Below are positions 23,530-32,392 of a stretch of DNA of 64,000 nt, piece by piece (the first letter of the stretch is position 1; the number at the start of each line of letters is the position of its first letter). Origin of the DNA: Nocardiopsis sp. N85 (lineage in GTDB: Bacteria > Actinomycetota > Actinomycetes > Streptosporangiales > Streptosporangiaceae); contig NZ_JARBUT010000008.1 of assembly GCF_028882275.1 (NCBI RefSeq), positions 40,422-104,421 of the forward strand, in the 5' to 3' direction. The notes beneath the pieces are model-generated. The model saw only the letters and a list, made by a program, of their open reading frames with translations. It ran no database searches and was not told the origin of the DNA. A program made the translations under genes and the position numbers.

Positions 23530-26500
23530 TCAGACGCCGATGAGGCGGCGTCTGCTCCCGTCCCAGGTGAAGTGCAGGGTGGCGATGCCCGGGACGTTGG
23601 GGTCGCGCAGGCACTCGTAGATGTTGAGGCTGGGCACGCTCGCGAAGCAGCCCCACACCCGCTCGGAGGTGAGGACGAAGTCGAGGTCGAGTTCGACGAG
23701 GAGGCCGAGCAGGCGGCCGTGCGTGGGCTCGTCCACCTTGGCGAAGGCGTCGTCGAGGAGGATGAGGCGCGGCGCCCACGGCGCGCGGGCCGCGAGGGCG
23801 TCGAAGTGGGCGGCGGCCGCGGCGAACAGCACCAGGTAGGCCACGACGCGCTGCTCGCCCTGACTGAGGGCGGTGCGGTGACCGAGGCGACGCTCGGCCC
23901 CCGTGGCGTCGGTCACATAGACGGTGAACGTGAACCAGGAGCGGTAGTCGAGCGCGGCGCGCAGCTGGGCGCCGCCGGTGGCGGTGGGGTCCAGGCGTCG
24001 GATCGCCTCGATGCACCGGCGCAGGGCGTCGCGCAGTCGGGTGGTCTGGACGCGGGTGCGCTCCTCGGCGGGGGTGGCCAGGAGCGGGACGACCGCCTCG
24101 ATGTCGGCTCCGGCGTCGGGGGCCAGTCGCCAGTCCAGGCGCACGCCCAGGCCCGCGGAGGTGGTGACGTCCTTGAGCACGTCGTTCATGGTCTCGATGA
24201 GGGCGCGCGCCTCGTCGATCTGGTGGGCCAGGTGGCCGGCCAGTTCGCCGAGCAGGTGGCGCTCGAAGGCCTCCTCCTCGGCGATGGCGACGGTCTCGGC
24301 GGCCCGGGAGACGGAGGCCGCGATGCGCTCGGCGTAGGCCGTGACGTCGTAGGCGTCCTCCTCGTCGTGCACGGTGAGGCGTTTGAGGCCGCGCGGCTCG
24401 GTGAGCTCGGTGCGGGTCTGGGCCCAGCCGACGGAGGTGAGGAGGCGGTGGAGTTCCTCGCGGCTGCCCAGGATGGCGCTGTCGTCGACCTCGGGGACCT
24501 CGCCCTGTTCGGCGAGCCCTTCCTCCAGGTCGCTGACGCAGGCGTCCAGGAGCGCCAGGCGGGCGTCGGGCGCGGTGGCGGCGGGGTCGACGGAGGGGCC
24601 GGGGCGGGCGGCCAGGTGCGCGGCCAGGGGTGCGTCGGCGGCGGCGCGGGAGGCCAGGCCGGCGGCGCCCAGCAGGACGGCGTCGGGGCGGCCGGGCTCC
24701 TCGCCCTCGCCGGGCAGGGAGAGCGCGGCGACGAGGCGGTCCCCCGCGGTCAGGGTCCGGCGGATCTGCTCGGAGCGTTCGACGGTGGCCACGTCCAGGC
24801 GGGCCTCGGCGCCGACCCATTCGTCGCGGGCGCGCTGGGCGGCCCGTTCGAGCTCGGGCAGGCGGCGGGCGGCTGCCTCGGCGCGTTCGCGGACCTGGGC
24901 CCGGGCGGCGTCGAGCTGCTCGTCGGGGACGCCCTTGGCGCGGTCGCCGAGTTCGATCTGGCGGCGCACCGTGATCATGTCGTCGATGGCCGCGGCGCGC
25001 ACGTCCTCGGCGAGGACGCGATCGGCGCGGGCCCGGTGCCAGGAGTCGATGTGGCGTTCGTGGTCGGCGAGGGACCAGGCCAGGATCTCCAGGTCGCGCA
25101 GGCCGGAGGTGACGAGGACGCGCAGGTGGTCGAGGGCGCGCAGGGCGCTGTCGAGGTCGGCGCGGAGGGTGGACAGGCCGTGCTCGGCGGCGGCCGAACG
25201 CAGCCGGGCCCGGATGTCGAGGAGTTCGGTGCGGGCGGCGTCGGCGGCGCCGGCCGCGGTGTCGTGGGCGCGGCGGGCGGCGGCGGTGGCGGCGCGGGCG
25301 ATGTCCAGGACCGCCCAGGCGCGGATGAGCTGTGAGGGGTCGGGCAGGTCCCGGGAGACCTCCAGGAGCTCCGCGTAGGAGTGCTCCAGGCCCCAGCGCC
25401 GCTCCCCCGCCTCGGCGAGGAGCGCCTCGGCGACGGCGATGCGCCGGTCGGTGTTGGCGGACTGGCGGTCCCGGGCGCGTTTGCGGGCGGCCTCGCCGAT
25501 GTACTCGGGTTCGTCCTTGAAGTGCGCGCCGGAGGCGACGCCGAGCCGCCAGGCCCCGAACGTGGACATGGCGCTGACGGTGGCGACGGAGTCGTCGCGG
25601 CGGTGCTTGGCCTCGCCGCCCTCCGCCCCGCCGACACCGGCGGTTCCGGGTTCGGGGAGCAGGGCGATGGAGGCCAGCAGGGCGCGCAGGGATTCGTGTC
25701 CCACGCCCCGGTCCGGGATGACGACGGGGACGAGCACGTCGAGGAGGGTGCGGCCCTTGGCCGGGCGGGCCGGGGTGAGCATGAGGTCCCGGGTGGCCGG
25801 GTCGTAGAGGGTGCCGTCCGCGCGGATCCACCCGGAGAGGAGGCCGGCGGCCTCCAAGGCCGCCTCCAGTCCCGCCTGTTCACGGGTGGAGAGGCCCTCG
25901 GCGAAGTCGACGGCGAGGTGGAAGGGGACGCCGTCGGCGGCCGGGCGGGGGTAGGCGGCCCAGGCCGGGCGTTCGGGGGCGTGTTCGGTGCCGCGGGCGC
26001 GCCGGTCGGCCAGTTCGGCGAGTTCTTCGGCGAGCTGTCCCTCTTCGCCGACGGCGACGTCGCGACGGGCCCGCAGCTCCTCCAGGAGCGGGTCGACGGC
26101 GGCGTGGGCCAGGTGGGCGACGGTGGCGGGGACCGTGATGTCGAGGACGCGCAGGGCGTCGGTGATGGGCAGTTCGACACTGCCCTCCAGTTCGTGGATG
26201 GCGTCGCCCAGGGCGTGGGCGTGGCTGGAGTCGCGCAGGCGGGCCGCCCAGGCCCGGACGCCGTCGGCGTAGTCGGCGCTCCGCGCGCGCAGGGCGGCGA
26301 TGGCCTCCTGCTCGCGGTCGTGGGCGCGTTCGAGGACGGAGTCGGCGCTCTCGGCCTCGCTGGTGAGGGCGACCAGGCGGCGGTCGGCGGCGGCCTCGGC
26401 GGCGGTGAGGCCGGTGAGGTGGGCCGCCTGGTCGGCGCGTTCGGTGGCCCGTTCGGCGGTGTCGGTGAGGTGGTCGTGCAGCCGGCCCAGGTGTTCGCGC

Positions 26501-28053
26501 AGCGCGTCGAGGTCGATGCCCTCGACGGGGTCGCGCTCGACCGCCTGTTCCAGGCCCTGGATGTCGACGCGGGTGCTGCTCTCGCGGGGGGTGTGGACGA
26601 TCGTGGTGGTGTCGGGGACGACACCGATGATCTCGGGGTCCAGCCCCGAGGCGGTGGCGGCGCGGACGGCCTCGGCGTGGGTCTGGCGCAGGACGTCGAG
26701 GGCTCGTTCGATGACGGAGGTGTCGTCCCCGAGCAGCCCGATGGCGTGGCGTTCGACGCGTTCGGCGTGTTCTGCGGCGACCCAGGAGGCCTCGGCGGCC
26801 CGGATGTAGGCGCCGACGGCGGCGTCGTAGGCGCGGCGCTCGCCGGCGGTGGCCGTGGCGGCGGCGCCCTGGGCGGCGCTGAGGGTGCCTTCGTCGGCGG
26901 TGGCGGTGTCGCGGGTGCGGCGGGCCTGGTCGCGTTCCTCGGCGATGCGGCTCTCGGTGGTGATGAGGCCGTCGAGTTCGGCGCGCAGCCGGTCGGTCTC
27001 GACCGTGCGGCGGGCGCAGCCGTCGAGCTGTTCGCGGACCTCGGCGACCCGTTCGCGCAGGGCGCCCACCAGGTAGGCGCGGTAATCGGCGAGGAAGGCC
27101 GTGACCCCGTCGCCCGCCTCGGTGAGGGAGTCCTTGTCGGTGCGGGCCTGTTCGAGGTCGGCGATGTTGCGGGCGACCTCGTCCAGGACGGACTCGTCCA
27201 TGGGGGGCAGCGCCTCGGAGAGGACGCCGACGAGTTCACCGGCCTCCAGGCGGTCGCCGATGGTGGGGCGGCGCAACCGGTAGAGCAGGTGGATGAGATT
27301 GCGGTAGCGGACGGAGTCGTCGATGCCGAACAGGTCGCGCATGACCCGGGCCCGGTAGGGGACGGGCGAGGTGTAGCAGTTGTCGGCGCCGATCTCCGAG
27401 CGCAGTCGGTCGACGGGCTTGGGGCGACCGTCGACGACGAGGTCGAGGTCGTGGCCGACGCGGCGTTCGGTGACGAAGAACACGCAGCGCGGGTCGGCGT
27501 CGCCGACGGCCATGACGGCGGCGCCCAGGGTCAGGTGGCGGGCGGTGTCGTCGCGGTCGCGGTCGACGCCGGCCACGGCGGCCAGCAGGGCGGAGGCGGT
27601 GGTGGCGCCGCGGGCCGCGGCGTCCAGGCCGCGATCGCCGCGGGCGGTGGTGAACTCGACCCACAGGTAGCCCAGGCGGATCGCCGGGGCGGTGTCGTCG
27701 TCGGACTCCGCGTTCGGTTCGTCCCGGGGTTCCTCGGGGCCGCCCAGCAGGTCGGGGCCGGCCTCCTCGGGTACGGGGGCACGTCCGGCACGGGGGTCCT
27801 CGGACATGAGCCAGCGCAGGCTGGTGCGGTTGGTGCCGGTGGTGTCCAGGCGGCGGGTGTCGCCGTCCAGCAGGAAGGGCAGGAGCATCTCCAGCGCCTT
27901 GGACTTGCCGGCGCCGTTGCGGCCGCGCAGCAGCAGCCGGCCCTCGGCGAATTCGAGGACGTGGTCGTCGTACTGCCAGACGTTGCGGATGCCCGCCCGT
28001 TCGAGGCGGTAGCGGGGCTCAGCCGTCGCCGTTCCGGTCTCCTGGGTCACCAC
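23530..28053 (-). CDS. TIGR02680-family SMC-like ATPase (JetC/MukB-like)
   Basis: A giant condensin-like ATPase, 1507 residues. The N-terminus (RLERAGIRNVWQYDDHVLEF) leads to Walker A GRNGAGKSKALEMLLPFLLDG at residues 44-51 onward. Long helical, Ala/Arg/Glu-rich coiled-coil arms span roughly 290-1250 around a central hinge (about 600-800). The C-terminal head has the signature LSQGEQRVVAYL (about 1395) and Walker B LILLDDAFAKVDE (about 1430). In type II Wadjet the JetC protein is this family: it extrudes plasmid DNA loops with JetA/JetB and JetD cuts. The start GTG overlaps the DUF2398 gene by 35 bp, so the two are translationally coupled. It looks intact. Without JetD nearby its present function is uncertain. 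Confidence 0.85.
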   Translation of the reverse strand: MVTQETGTATAEPRYRLERAGIRNVWQYDDHVLEFAEGRLLLRGRNGAGKSKALEMLLPFLLDGDTRRLDTTGTNRTSLRWLMSEDPRAGRAPVPEEAGPDLLGGPEEPRDEPNAESDDDTAPAIRLGYLWVEFTTARGDRGLDAAARGATTASALLAAVAGVDRDRDDTARHLTLGAAVMAVGDADPRCVFFVTERRVGHDLDLVVDGRPKPVDRLRSEIGADNCYTSPVPYRARVMRDLFGIDDSVRYRNLIHLLYRLRRPTIGDRLEAGELVGVLSEALPPMDESVLDEVARNIADLEQARTDKDSLTEAGDGVTAFLADYRAYLVGALRERVAEVREQLDGCARRTVETDRLRAELDGLITTESRIAEERDQARRTRDTATADEGTLSAAQGAAATATAGERRAYDAAVGAYIRAAEASWVAAEHAERVERHAIGLLGDDTSVIERALDVLRQTHAEAVRAATASGLDPEIIGVVPDTTTIVHTPRESSTRVDIQGLEQAVERDPVEGIDLDALREHLGRLHDHLTDTAERATERADQAAHLTGLTAAEAAADRRLVALTSEAESADSVLERAHDREQEAIAALRARSADYADGVRAWAARLRDSSHAHALGDAIHELEGSVELPITDALRVLDITVPATVAHLAHAAVDPLLEELRARRDVAVGEEGQLAEELAELADRRARGTEHAPERPAWAAYPRPAADGVPFHLAVDFAEGLSTREQAGLEAALEAAGLLSGWIRADGTLYDPATRDLMLTPARPAKGRTLLDVLVPVVIPDRGVGHESLRALLASIALLPEPGTAGVGGAEGGEAKHRRDDSVATVSAMSTFGAWRLGVASGAHFKDEPEYIGEAARKRARDRQSANTDRRIAVAEALLAEAGERRWGLEHSYAELLEVSRDLPDPSQLIRAWAVLDIARAATAAARRAHDTAAGAADAARTELLDIRARLRSAAAEHGLSTLRADLDSALRALDHLRVLVTSGLRDLEILAWSLADHERHIDSWHRARADRVLAEDVRAAAIDDMITVRRQIELGDRAKGVPDEQLDAARAQVRERAEAAARRLPELERAAQRARDEWVGAEARLDVATVERSEQIRRTLTAGDRLVAALSLPGEGEEPGRPDAVLLGAAGLASRAAADAPLAAHLAARPGPSVDPAATAPDARLALLDACVSDLEEGLAEQGEVPEVDDSAILGSREELHRLLTSVGWAQTRTELTEPRGLKRLTVHDEEDAYDVTAYAERIAASVSRAAETVAIAEEEAFERHLLGELAGHLAHQIDEARALIETMNDVLKDVTTSAGLGVRLDWRLAPDAGADIEAVVPLLATPAEERTRVQTTRLRDALRRCIEAIRRLDPTATGGAQLRAALDYRSWFTFTVYVTDATGAERRLGHRTALSQGEQRVVAYLVLFAAAAAHFDALAARAPWAPRLILLDDAFAKVDEPTHGRLLGLLVELDLDFVLTSERVWGCFASVPSLNIYECLRDPNVPGIATLHFTWDGSRRRLIGV

Positions 28054-29377
28054 TGGTCGCGCTCACCTTCTCGTTCGCCACCGCTTGCAGCACGGACGCC
28101 ACCCGATTCAGGTCGCCCCGAGGGTCGATGGGGGATTCGGGGGTGCCGTCTTCCTGACCGGAACCGCTCGTTCGGGAGGGTTGTGTCCGGCTGTCATGGT
28201 CATTGTCCTGGATTCGGGGGACGCGATCGTCCGCCTCGGCCCCGTAGCGGGCGGCCGCGGCGGTGAGCCGCCACCGCCCGGGGCCGCCGCGGAGCAGGCC
28301 GAGGTCGGCCAGCAGGGTCAGCGCCCGTCCGCGGAGTCGCTCGGGGTCGGGGATCTCGGGTCCCGCGGTGCGGGCCCATTCCGCGCGTTCGGGGGCGTCC
28401 GCCCCGCAGAAGGCCTCCAGCGCGGCGTCCAGTTCCCGGTCGGGGACCGTGACGGAGGTGACGGGGCGACCGGGGTGCAGGCGGCCGGAGAGGTGCCGGA
28501 TCAGGGACAGCGCGACTTGGCCGACGGGGTCGTCGGAGGGCAGGCCCGCGACGACCTCGTCGGGCAGGATGAGCGCGACGCCCTCGGCCCGGACCTCGAC
28601 GTCGCAGCCGAGGAGGTTGGACAGTGCCGCCGCGGCCCGCCACTGATGGGCGGACAGCCGGTCGCGCTGACGGTCGGGGAGGTCCTCGCGGTAGACGACG
28701 GCGGTCTCGGCCAGCAGCCGACGCAGGAGGAGCTCGCCCTGGTTGTCGCCGTCGGGGTCGCTCACGGAGGCCGCCGCGAGGAAGGAGTCGGGGTCGTCGC
28801 CGGCGCGGGGCAGGTGGACGGCGACCGAGCGCGCGACGCGCGTGTGCGGGAGCAGACGCGCGTCGGCGGTGGCGTCGGCGCGGTGGTCACCGATGGAACC
28901 CTCGGTCTCGGCGAGGGCCCCCAGTTCGACCAGCAGCTCCAGGGCGGCGCAGTAGGCGCGGCGTTCGCCCAGGCCACGGCCGGGGTCGGCGTCGATGCCG
29001 GCCTCGCGGGCCGCCTCGCGGAGCCGGACGGCCAGGGCCCGGACGCCGATGGGGCCGGTGTCCTCGACCAGTACCGCCAGGACCAGGGCGAGGTACGTGT
29101 GGGTGCGCGGGGTGAAGGGCGCGCCGGTGCTCCGTGCCAACGGCGCGGGGGCGCCGGGGCCGCGTTTGACCAGTCGGGCGTGGTCGTCGGCGACGGTGAG
29201 CCGGTAACCCAGCACCCGATGGAAGCGCTGGGCGAGCCACTCCGCGTGGGAGCGCACGAGGGAGAACTCGGCGGAATGGGCGCGCTCGGTCAGGAGCGGG
29301 CGTGCCATGAGGGCGCGCGCGGCGGCCTGGCGTTCGCCGATGAGCGCGGTGTCCTCGCTGTGGATGTCCGTCTCCAT
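28019..29377 (-). CDS. DUF2398/TIGR02678-family protein (JetB-like)
   Basis: A 452-residue protein matching the TIGR02678 pattern: RQAAARALMARPLLTERAHSAEF, then FSLVRSHAEWLAQRFHRVLGYRLTV with ARLVKRG, and the second winged-helix-like region around RRAYCAALELLVELGALAE. In type II Wadjet this is JetB, a kleisin-associated (MukE-like) partner of JetC. ATG 29375-29377 overlaps the TGA of the upstream gene (TGATG); an ATG at 29386 or GTG at 29380 are alternatives. The last 60 residues are a charged, disordered tail not usual for the family. Confidence 0.8.
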   Translation of the reverse strand: METDIHSEDTALIGERQAAARALMARPLLTERAHSAEFSLVRSHAEWLAQRFHRVLGYRLTVADDHARLVKRGPGAPAPLARSTGAPFTPRTHTYLALVLAVLVEDTGPIGVRALAVRLREAAREAGIDADPGRGLGERRAYCAALELLVELGALAETEGSIGDHRADATADARLLPHTRVARSVAVHLPRAGDDPDSFLAAASVSDPDGDNQGELLLRRLLAETAVVYREDLPDRQRDRLSAHQWRAAAALSNLLGCDVEVRAEGVALILPDEVVAGLPSDDPVGQVALSLIRHLSGRLHPGRPVTSVTVPDRELDAALEAFCGADAPERAEWARTAGPEIPDPERLRGRALTLLADLGLLRGGPGRWRLTAAAARYGAEADDRVPRIQDNDHDSRTQPSRTSGSGQEDGTPESPIDPRGDLNRVASVLQAVANEKVSATSGDPGDRNGDG

Positions 29378-30492
29378 CACCCCCATGTCCGGGTCCACGG
29401 CCGGTCCCGACCGAGGTCGATCGGGCCGGTGGTCCGGGTGTCCGGATCGGTGTCGTCTGTGGTGTCGTCCTCGTCCTCGGCGACGGGGACCGGCGGGGTC
29501 GGCGGGTCGACGACCGGCGCACCGGGCGGCGGGGCCGGTGACGAGGGCGGCGGGGCCTGCTCCCCGGGCCGGGCCCGTGTGTCCGAGGGGGGTTCCTCCG
29601 CAGGCCTCGCGTCCGGTGCCGCGTCCGGTGCCGTCGGCCCGGACCCCCGCGCCGCGGTCGCGGAGACGGCGGAGGGCGCCGGGGCGTCCACCTCCGGTGC
29701 GGCGGAAGGCGCTGAAGCGTCCTCCTCCGGAGCCTCGGAGGGCGCGGGTGGGACGGCGGGGGCGGGGGGGACGGCGGGCTCCGGGGCTGCCGGGGTTCCG
29801 GACGAGGCCGACGGGGCGGTTCCGGACTTCGGGGCGAAGAGCGAGGGGTCGAGTCCGTGCTGTTCGTAGGGGGTGACACAGAGGCACAGGCCTTCGAGGG
29901 TGAGTTCGCCGCCCTCGCCCTGGATCACCACCTCGGACCCCGGCGCGGAGACCACGTGCAGGCGCAGGGAGAACTCCAGGTCGCCGGCGGAGGTGGGCCG
30001 GCGACCGGCGTCACCGGAGCCGAGTGCCGCGGTGAGGAGCTCCATGAGCACCTCCATGCCCGCACCGGACAGGTCCAGGTGGGCGCGCGGCCCCGTGGGA
30101 CGCGACAGCAGAGCGCGGACCTGGGCGGCGCCGGTGCGGCGCCAGTGCGCGGAGGACTCGGCGGCGTCGCGCAACCGGGACTGCTGGGCGCGGTGGTCGC
30201 GGACGGGTTCGGGCGGTCGGGTCCCCGGGCGCTCGATGACCGTGCTGCGGTCGGGTTCGGCCTGCCACCACGCCGTGGTGGCGGCGACGCCGTCGTCGAC
30301 CCGCCCCTTCAGGTGACGGGCCGGGTACAGGGCGTAGGCCGCGCCGGCCAGGGCGTCGGCGCGTTCCTGCCCCGCCTCCTCGAACCACGAGGCCAGGCGC
30401 AGCAGGGCTGCGCGGCCGTGGCGTGGCGCCGATCGGTCGCCATCGCTTCGTTCATCGTCCGCGCGGTCATCCGCCCATTGGTTGAGTCCCAC
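29377..30492 (-). CDS. DUF2397/TIGR02677-family protein, C-terminal half only (JetA-like)
   Basis: A 371-residue protein. Residues 25-210 match the C-terminal half of DUF2397 proteins: an AALLRLASWFEEA helix, AAYALYPARHLKG (PARH at 57-60), TTAWW, then the LSGAGMEVLMELLTAAL helix and a final strand pair ending GELTLEGLCLCVTPYE. Full DUF2397 (JetA, MukF-like kleisin) is about 500 residues; the N-terminal winged-helix half is absent, and only 157 bp separate this gene from the next. Residues 222-371 are instead a Pro/Ala/Glu-rich disordered tail. It starts at GTG 30492. Either it is a degraded kleisin or a shortened form; I cannot tell which. Confidence 0.65.
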   Translation of the reverse strand: MGLNQWADDRADDERSDGDRSAPRHGRAALLRLASWFEEAGQERADALAGAAYALYPARHLKGRVDDGVAATTAWWQAEPDRSTVIERPGTRPPEPVRDHRAQQSRLRDAAESSAHWRRTGAAQVRALLSRPTGPRAHLDLSGAGMEVLMELLTAALGSGDAGRRPTSAGDLEFSLRLHVVSAPGSEVVIQGEGGELTLEGLCLCVTPYEQHGLDPSLFAPKSGTAPSASSGTPAAPEPAVPPAPAVPPAPSEAPEEDASAPSAAPEVDAPAPSAVSATAARGSGPTAPDAAPDARPAEEPPSDTRARPGEQAPPPSSPAPPPGAPVVDPPTPPVPVAEDEDDTTDDTDPDTRTTGPIDLGRDRPWTRTWG

Positions 30493-30649
30493 ACCTCAGC
30501 AGGGTAGAGACCTCAGGGACACGGCACGTCGGATTCCGCCCTTCCGACCCCTGCTCGGGACCCCGTACCACCATGTCTGAACAGCGATGACAACTGTTTC
30601 AGGAACTTTGGCACGATTCTCGCGGGAGCCCCGATCCGGGTGGTCCCGG

Positions 30650-31156
30650 TCACCGCGCCGCCGGATGTTCGAGTCGGCCGTCGTCGGCGCCCTCCAGCGC
30701 CCGCCGGACCTCGTCGGTCATGTCGTCGTCGTACCCGGTGATCGTGTAGGTGGAGAAGTAGCGGGTCCCGTCGGCCTCGACCGGGTCGCCGAGTTCGACC
30801 TCCACGTCGTAGGGGTCGTTCTGGCACTCCTGGTCCATGCACCAGGTGCCGAGGAGGCCCCCCTCGCCCCGGGCCCGCTCGTCCGACCACTCCCGCCATT
30901 CCATGTCGCTGAAGGTCGTGAACTCCGTGGCGACGTACTCGGTGGGGCGCCGGTCGTCGAACCCGTTCTCGTCGCCGTACCGGTTGAGGACGTACACCTC
31001 GGCGTCGCCGGTGGTCGTGGTGGGGCTCGTCTCCTCGGCCTGTGGGGCGGTCTCCTCCTCCGGGAGGGCCCCGCCCCCTTCCGGCTCTTCGCCTCCGCAC
31101 CCGATGACCGCCAACAGGGCGGCCGCGCCGACCCCGGTCAGGGCGATGCGCTGCAT
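30650..31156 (-). CDS. Predicted lipoprotein of unknown function
   Basis: A 168-residue lipoprotein. Start ATG 31154-31156 (MQRIALTGVGAAALLAVIGC) has GGAGG seven bases upstream. The signal peptide ends in the lipobox AVIGC. A Glu/Thr-rich linker (about residues 20-50) leads to a folded part with two Cys in WCMDQECQND and a DDDMTDEVRRALEGADDG tail. No family is recognised. It lies between the Jet-like locus and the small secreted protein cluster, all on the minus strand. Confidence 0.75.
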   Translation of the reverse strand: MQRIALTGVGAAALLAVIGCGGEEPEGGGALPEEETAPQAEETSPTTTTGDAEVYVLNRYGDENGFDDRRPTEYVATEFTTFSDMEWREWSDERARGEGGLLGTWCMDQECQNDPYDVEVELGDPVEADGTRYFSTYTITGYDDDMTDEVRRALEGADDGRLEHPAAR

Positions 31157-31191
31157 TCCTTTGCCTCCAGCGTGGGTTCCGGATCCGCGAC

Positions 31192-31221
31192 GAGGCCCCC
31201 CGGTGTGCACCGAGGGGCCTC
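31192..31221 (-). terminator. Terminator after the rodlin-like cluster
   Basis: A hairpin with arms GAGGCCCC-CCGGTG and CACCG-AGGGGCCTC and a 2-base loop lies 63 bp past the last small secreted protein gene. Confidence 0.65.
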
Positions 31222-31283
31222 TGGGAACCGCTCTTTTCCGTCAACGGGGCCGGAAGGACCCCGTCGTCACCACAGGGTGGTGA

Positions 31284-31568
31284 CTAGTGGTAGCCGGGGT
31301 GGTCGTGGTGGCCACGGCGATCGTGGTCCACGTTGGTGCCCACCGGACCGTTGACGCAGTCACCGGTGGTCTGCGGCGACAGGATCGGCACGTTCGCCCC
31401 GATCAGACCGACGGCCAGCTCGGTGTTGCACAGCTGGATCGGAACCAACTGCAGGTTCTGGTTGAACTGCTGGTCACCGCCGTGCGAGGCGGAGGCCGGA
31501 GACGCGGCCAGGACCGCACCCAGGGCGATACCGGCGACAGCACCCGCGATCGAGAGCTTGCGCAGCAT
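31284..31568 (-). CDS. Small secreted rodlin-like protein, copy 1 (His-rich tail)
   Basis: A 94-residue exported protein (MLRKLSIAGAVAGIALGAVLAASPASA, cleavage after ASA). The mature part SHGGDQQFNQNLQLVPIQLC...VPILSPQTTGDCVNGP has two Cys that may form a disulfide. The stretch VPILSPQ-x-x-x-x-C resembles Streptomyces rodlins, which coat aerial hyphae and spores. This copy alone ends with a basic, His-rich tail (HDRRGHHDHPGYH). AGGAG precedes the ATG at 31566-31568. It is the last of four tandem paralogues. Confidence 0.8.
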   Translation of the reverse strand: MLRKLSIAGAVAGIALGAVLAASPASASHGGDQQFNQNLQLVPIQLCNTELAVGLIGANVPILSPQTTGDCVNGPVGTNVDHDRRGHHDHPGYH

Positions 31569-31578
31569 GTGGTGGCTC

Positions 31579-31827
31579 CTAGTCGATGTTGGTGCTGATC
31601 GGGCCGTTGACGCAGTCGCCGGTGGTCTGCGGCGACAGGATCGGCACGTTGACGCCGGCCAGGAGACCGACGGCCAGCTCGGTGTTGCACAGCTGGATCG
31701 GAACCAGCTGGAGGTTCTGGTTGTACTGCTGGTCACCGCCGTGCGAGGCGGAGGCCGGAGACGCGGCCAGAACGGCGCCCAGGGCGATCCCGGCGATGGC
31801 GGTGGCGGTGGCGAACTTACGCAGCAT
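31579..31827 (-). CDS. Small secreted rodlin-like protein, copy 2
   Basis: An 82-residue exported paralogue (MLRKFATATAIAGIALGAVLAASPASA). The mature sequence is nearly the same as copy 1 up to the second Cys, but it ends at GPISTNID with no His-rich tail. ATG at 31825-31827 follows an AGGAGAT ribosome site. The stop lies 10 bp before copy 1, so the two are surely co-transcribed. Confidence 0.8.
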   Translation of the reverse strand: MLRKFATATAIAGIALGAVLAASPASASHGGDQQYNQNLQLVPIQLCNTELAVGLLAGVNVPILSPQTTGDCVNGPISTNID

Positions 31828-31838
31828 GTCGAGATCTC

Positions 31839-32090
31839 CTAGCTGATGTTGGTGCTGATCGGGCCGTTGACGCAGTCGCCGGTGGTCTGCGGCGACAGGA
31901 TCGGCACGTTGACGGCGACCAGGCCCACGGCGGCGCTGGTGTTGCACAGCTGGACCGGAATGGCCTGAAGGTTCTGGTTGTACTGCTGGTCGCCACCGTG
32001 GGAGTGGGAGGCGGAGGCCGGGGTGGCGGAGAGAACGGCGCCGAGAGCGGCACCCGCGATGAGACCGGCAACGCCGAGCTTACGCAGCAT
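31839..32090 (-). CDS. Small secreted rodlin-like protein, copy 3
   Basis: An 83-residue exported paralogue (MLRKLGVAGLIAGAALGAVLSATPASA). The mature part starts SHSHGGDQQYNQNLQAIPVQLC and has VAVNVPILSPQTTGDCVNGP. It differs from copies 1 and 2 mainly in the middle (NTSAAVGLVAVN). ATG at 32088-32090 with AAAGG upstream. It lies 11 bp before copy 2. Confidence 0.8.
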   Translation of the reverse strand: MLRKLGVAGLIAGAALGAVLSATPASASHSHGGDQQYNQNLQAIPVQLCNTSAAVGLVAVNVPILSPQTTGDCVNGPISTNIS

Positions 32091-32146
32091 TGAATTACCT
32101 TTCGAGAAAGTTTGAGAAATCGTCGCAGTCGGACTAATTGCCGGAA

Positions 32147-32392
32147 CTAGCTGATGTTGGTGCCGATGGGCCCGTTCACGCAGTCGCCGGTGGTCTGCGG
32201 CGACAGGATCGGCACGGTGACGGCGACCAGGCCGACGCTGCCGGTCAGGTTGCAGGACTGAATCGGCACCAGCTGCAGGTTCTGGTTGAACTGCTGGTCA
32301 CCGCCGTGCGAAGCGTGTGCGGGAGCTCCGAGGAGCAGCGCGCCCATCGCGGCACCGGCGACCAGGCCAGCAGCGGCCATCTTCTTGATCAT
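32147..32392 (-). CDS. Small secreted rodlin-like protein, copy 4
   Basis: An 81-residue exported paralogue, first in the cluster (MIKKMAAAGLVAGAAMGALLLGAPAHA). The mature part SHGGDQQFNQNLQLVPIQSCNLTGSVGLVAVTVPILSPQ keeps the two Cys. ATG at 32390-32392 follows GGGGGAAG. Its signal peptide is the most diverged of the four, which fits an older duplication. A TTGACA-containing promoter lies about 100 bp upstream. Confidence 0.8.
   Translation of the reverse strand: MIKKMAAAGLVAGAAMGALLLGAPAHASHGGDQQFNQNLQLVPIQSCNLTGSVGLVAVTVPILSPQTTGDCVNGPIGTNIS

Noticed and set aside
23421..28053. A hidden jetD (TIGR02679) gene overlapping the JetC region
   Set aside because: Other-frame open stretches there are Arg/Pro/Gly-rich shadows of jetC with no ribosome site or nuclease motif.
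31284..32392. Chaplins
   Set aside because: The small proteins lack the chaplin core pattern of hydrophobic repeats with GNSCVNH-like Cys. The VPILSPQ motif fits rodlins better.
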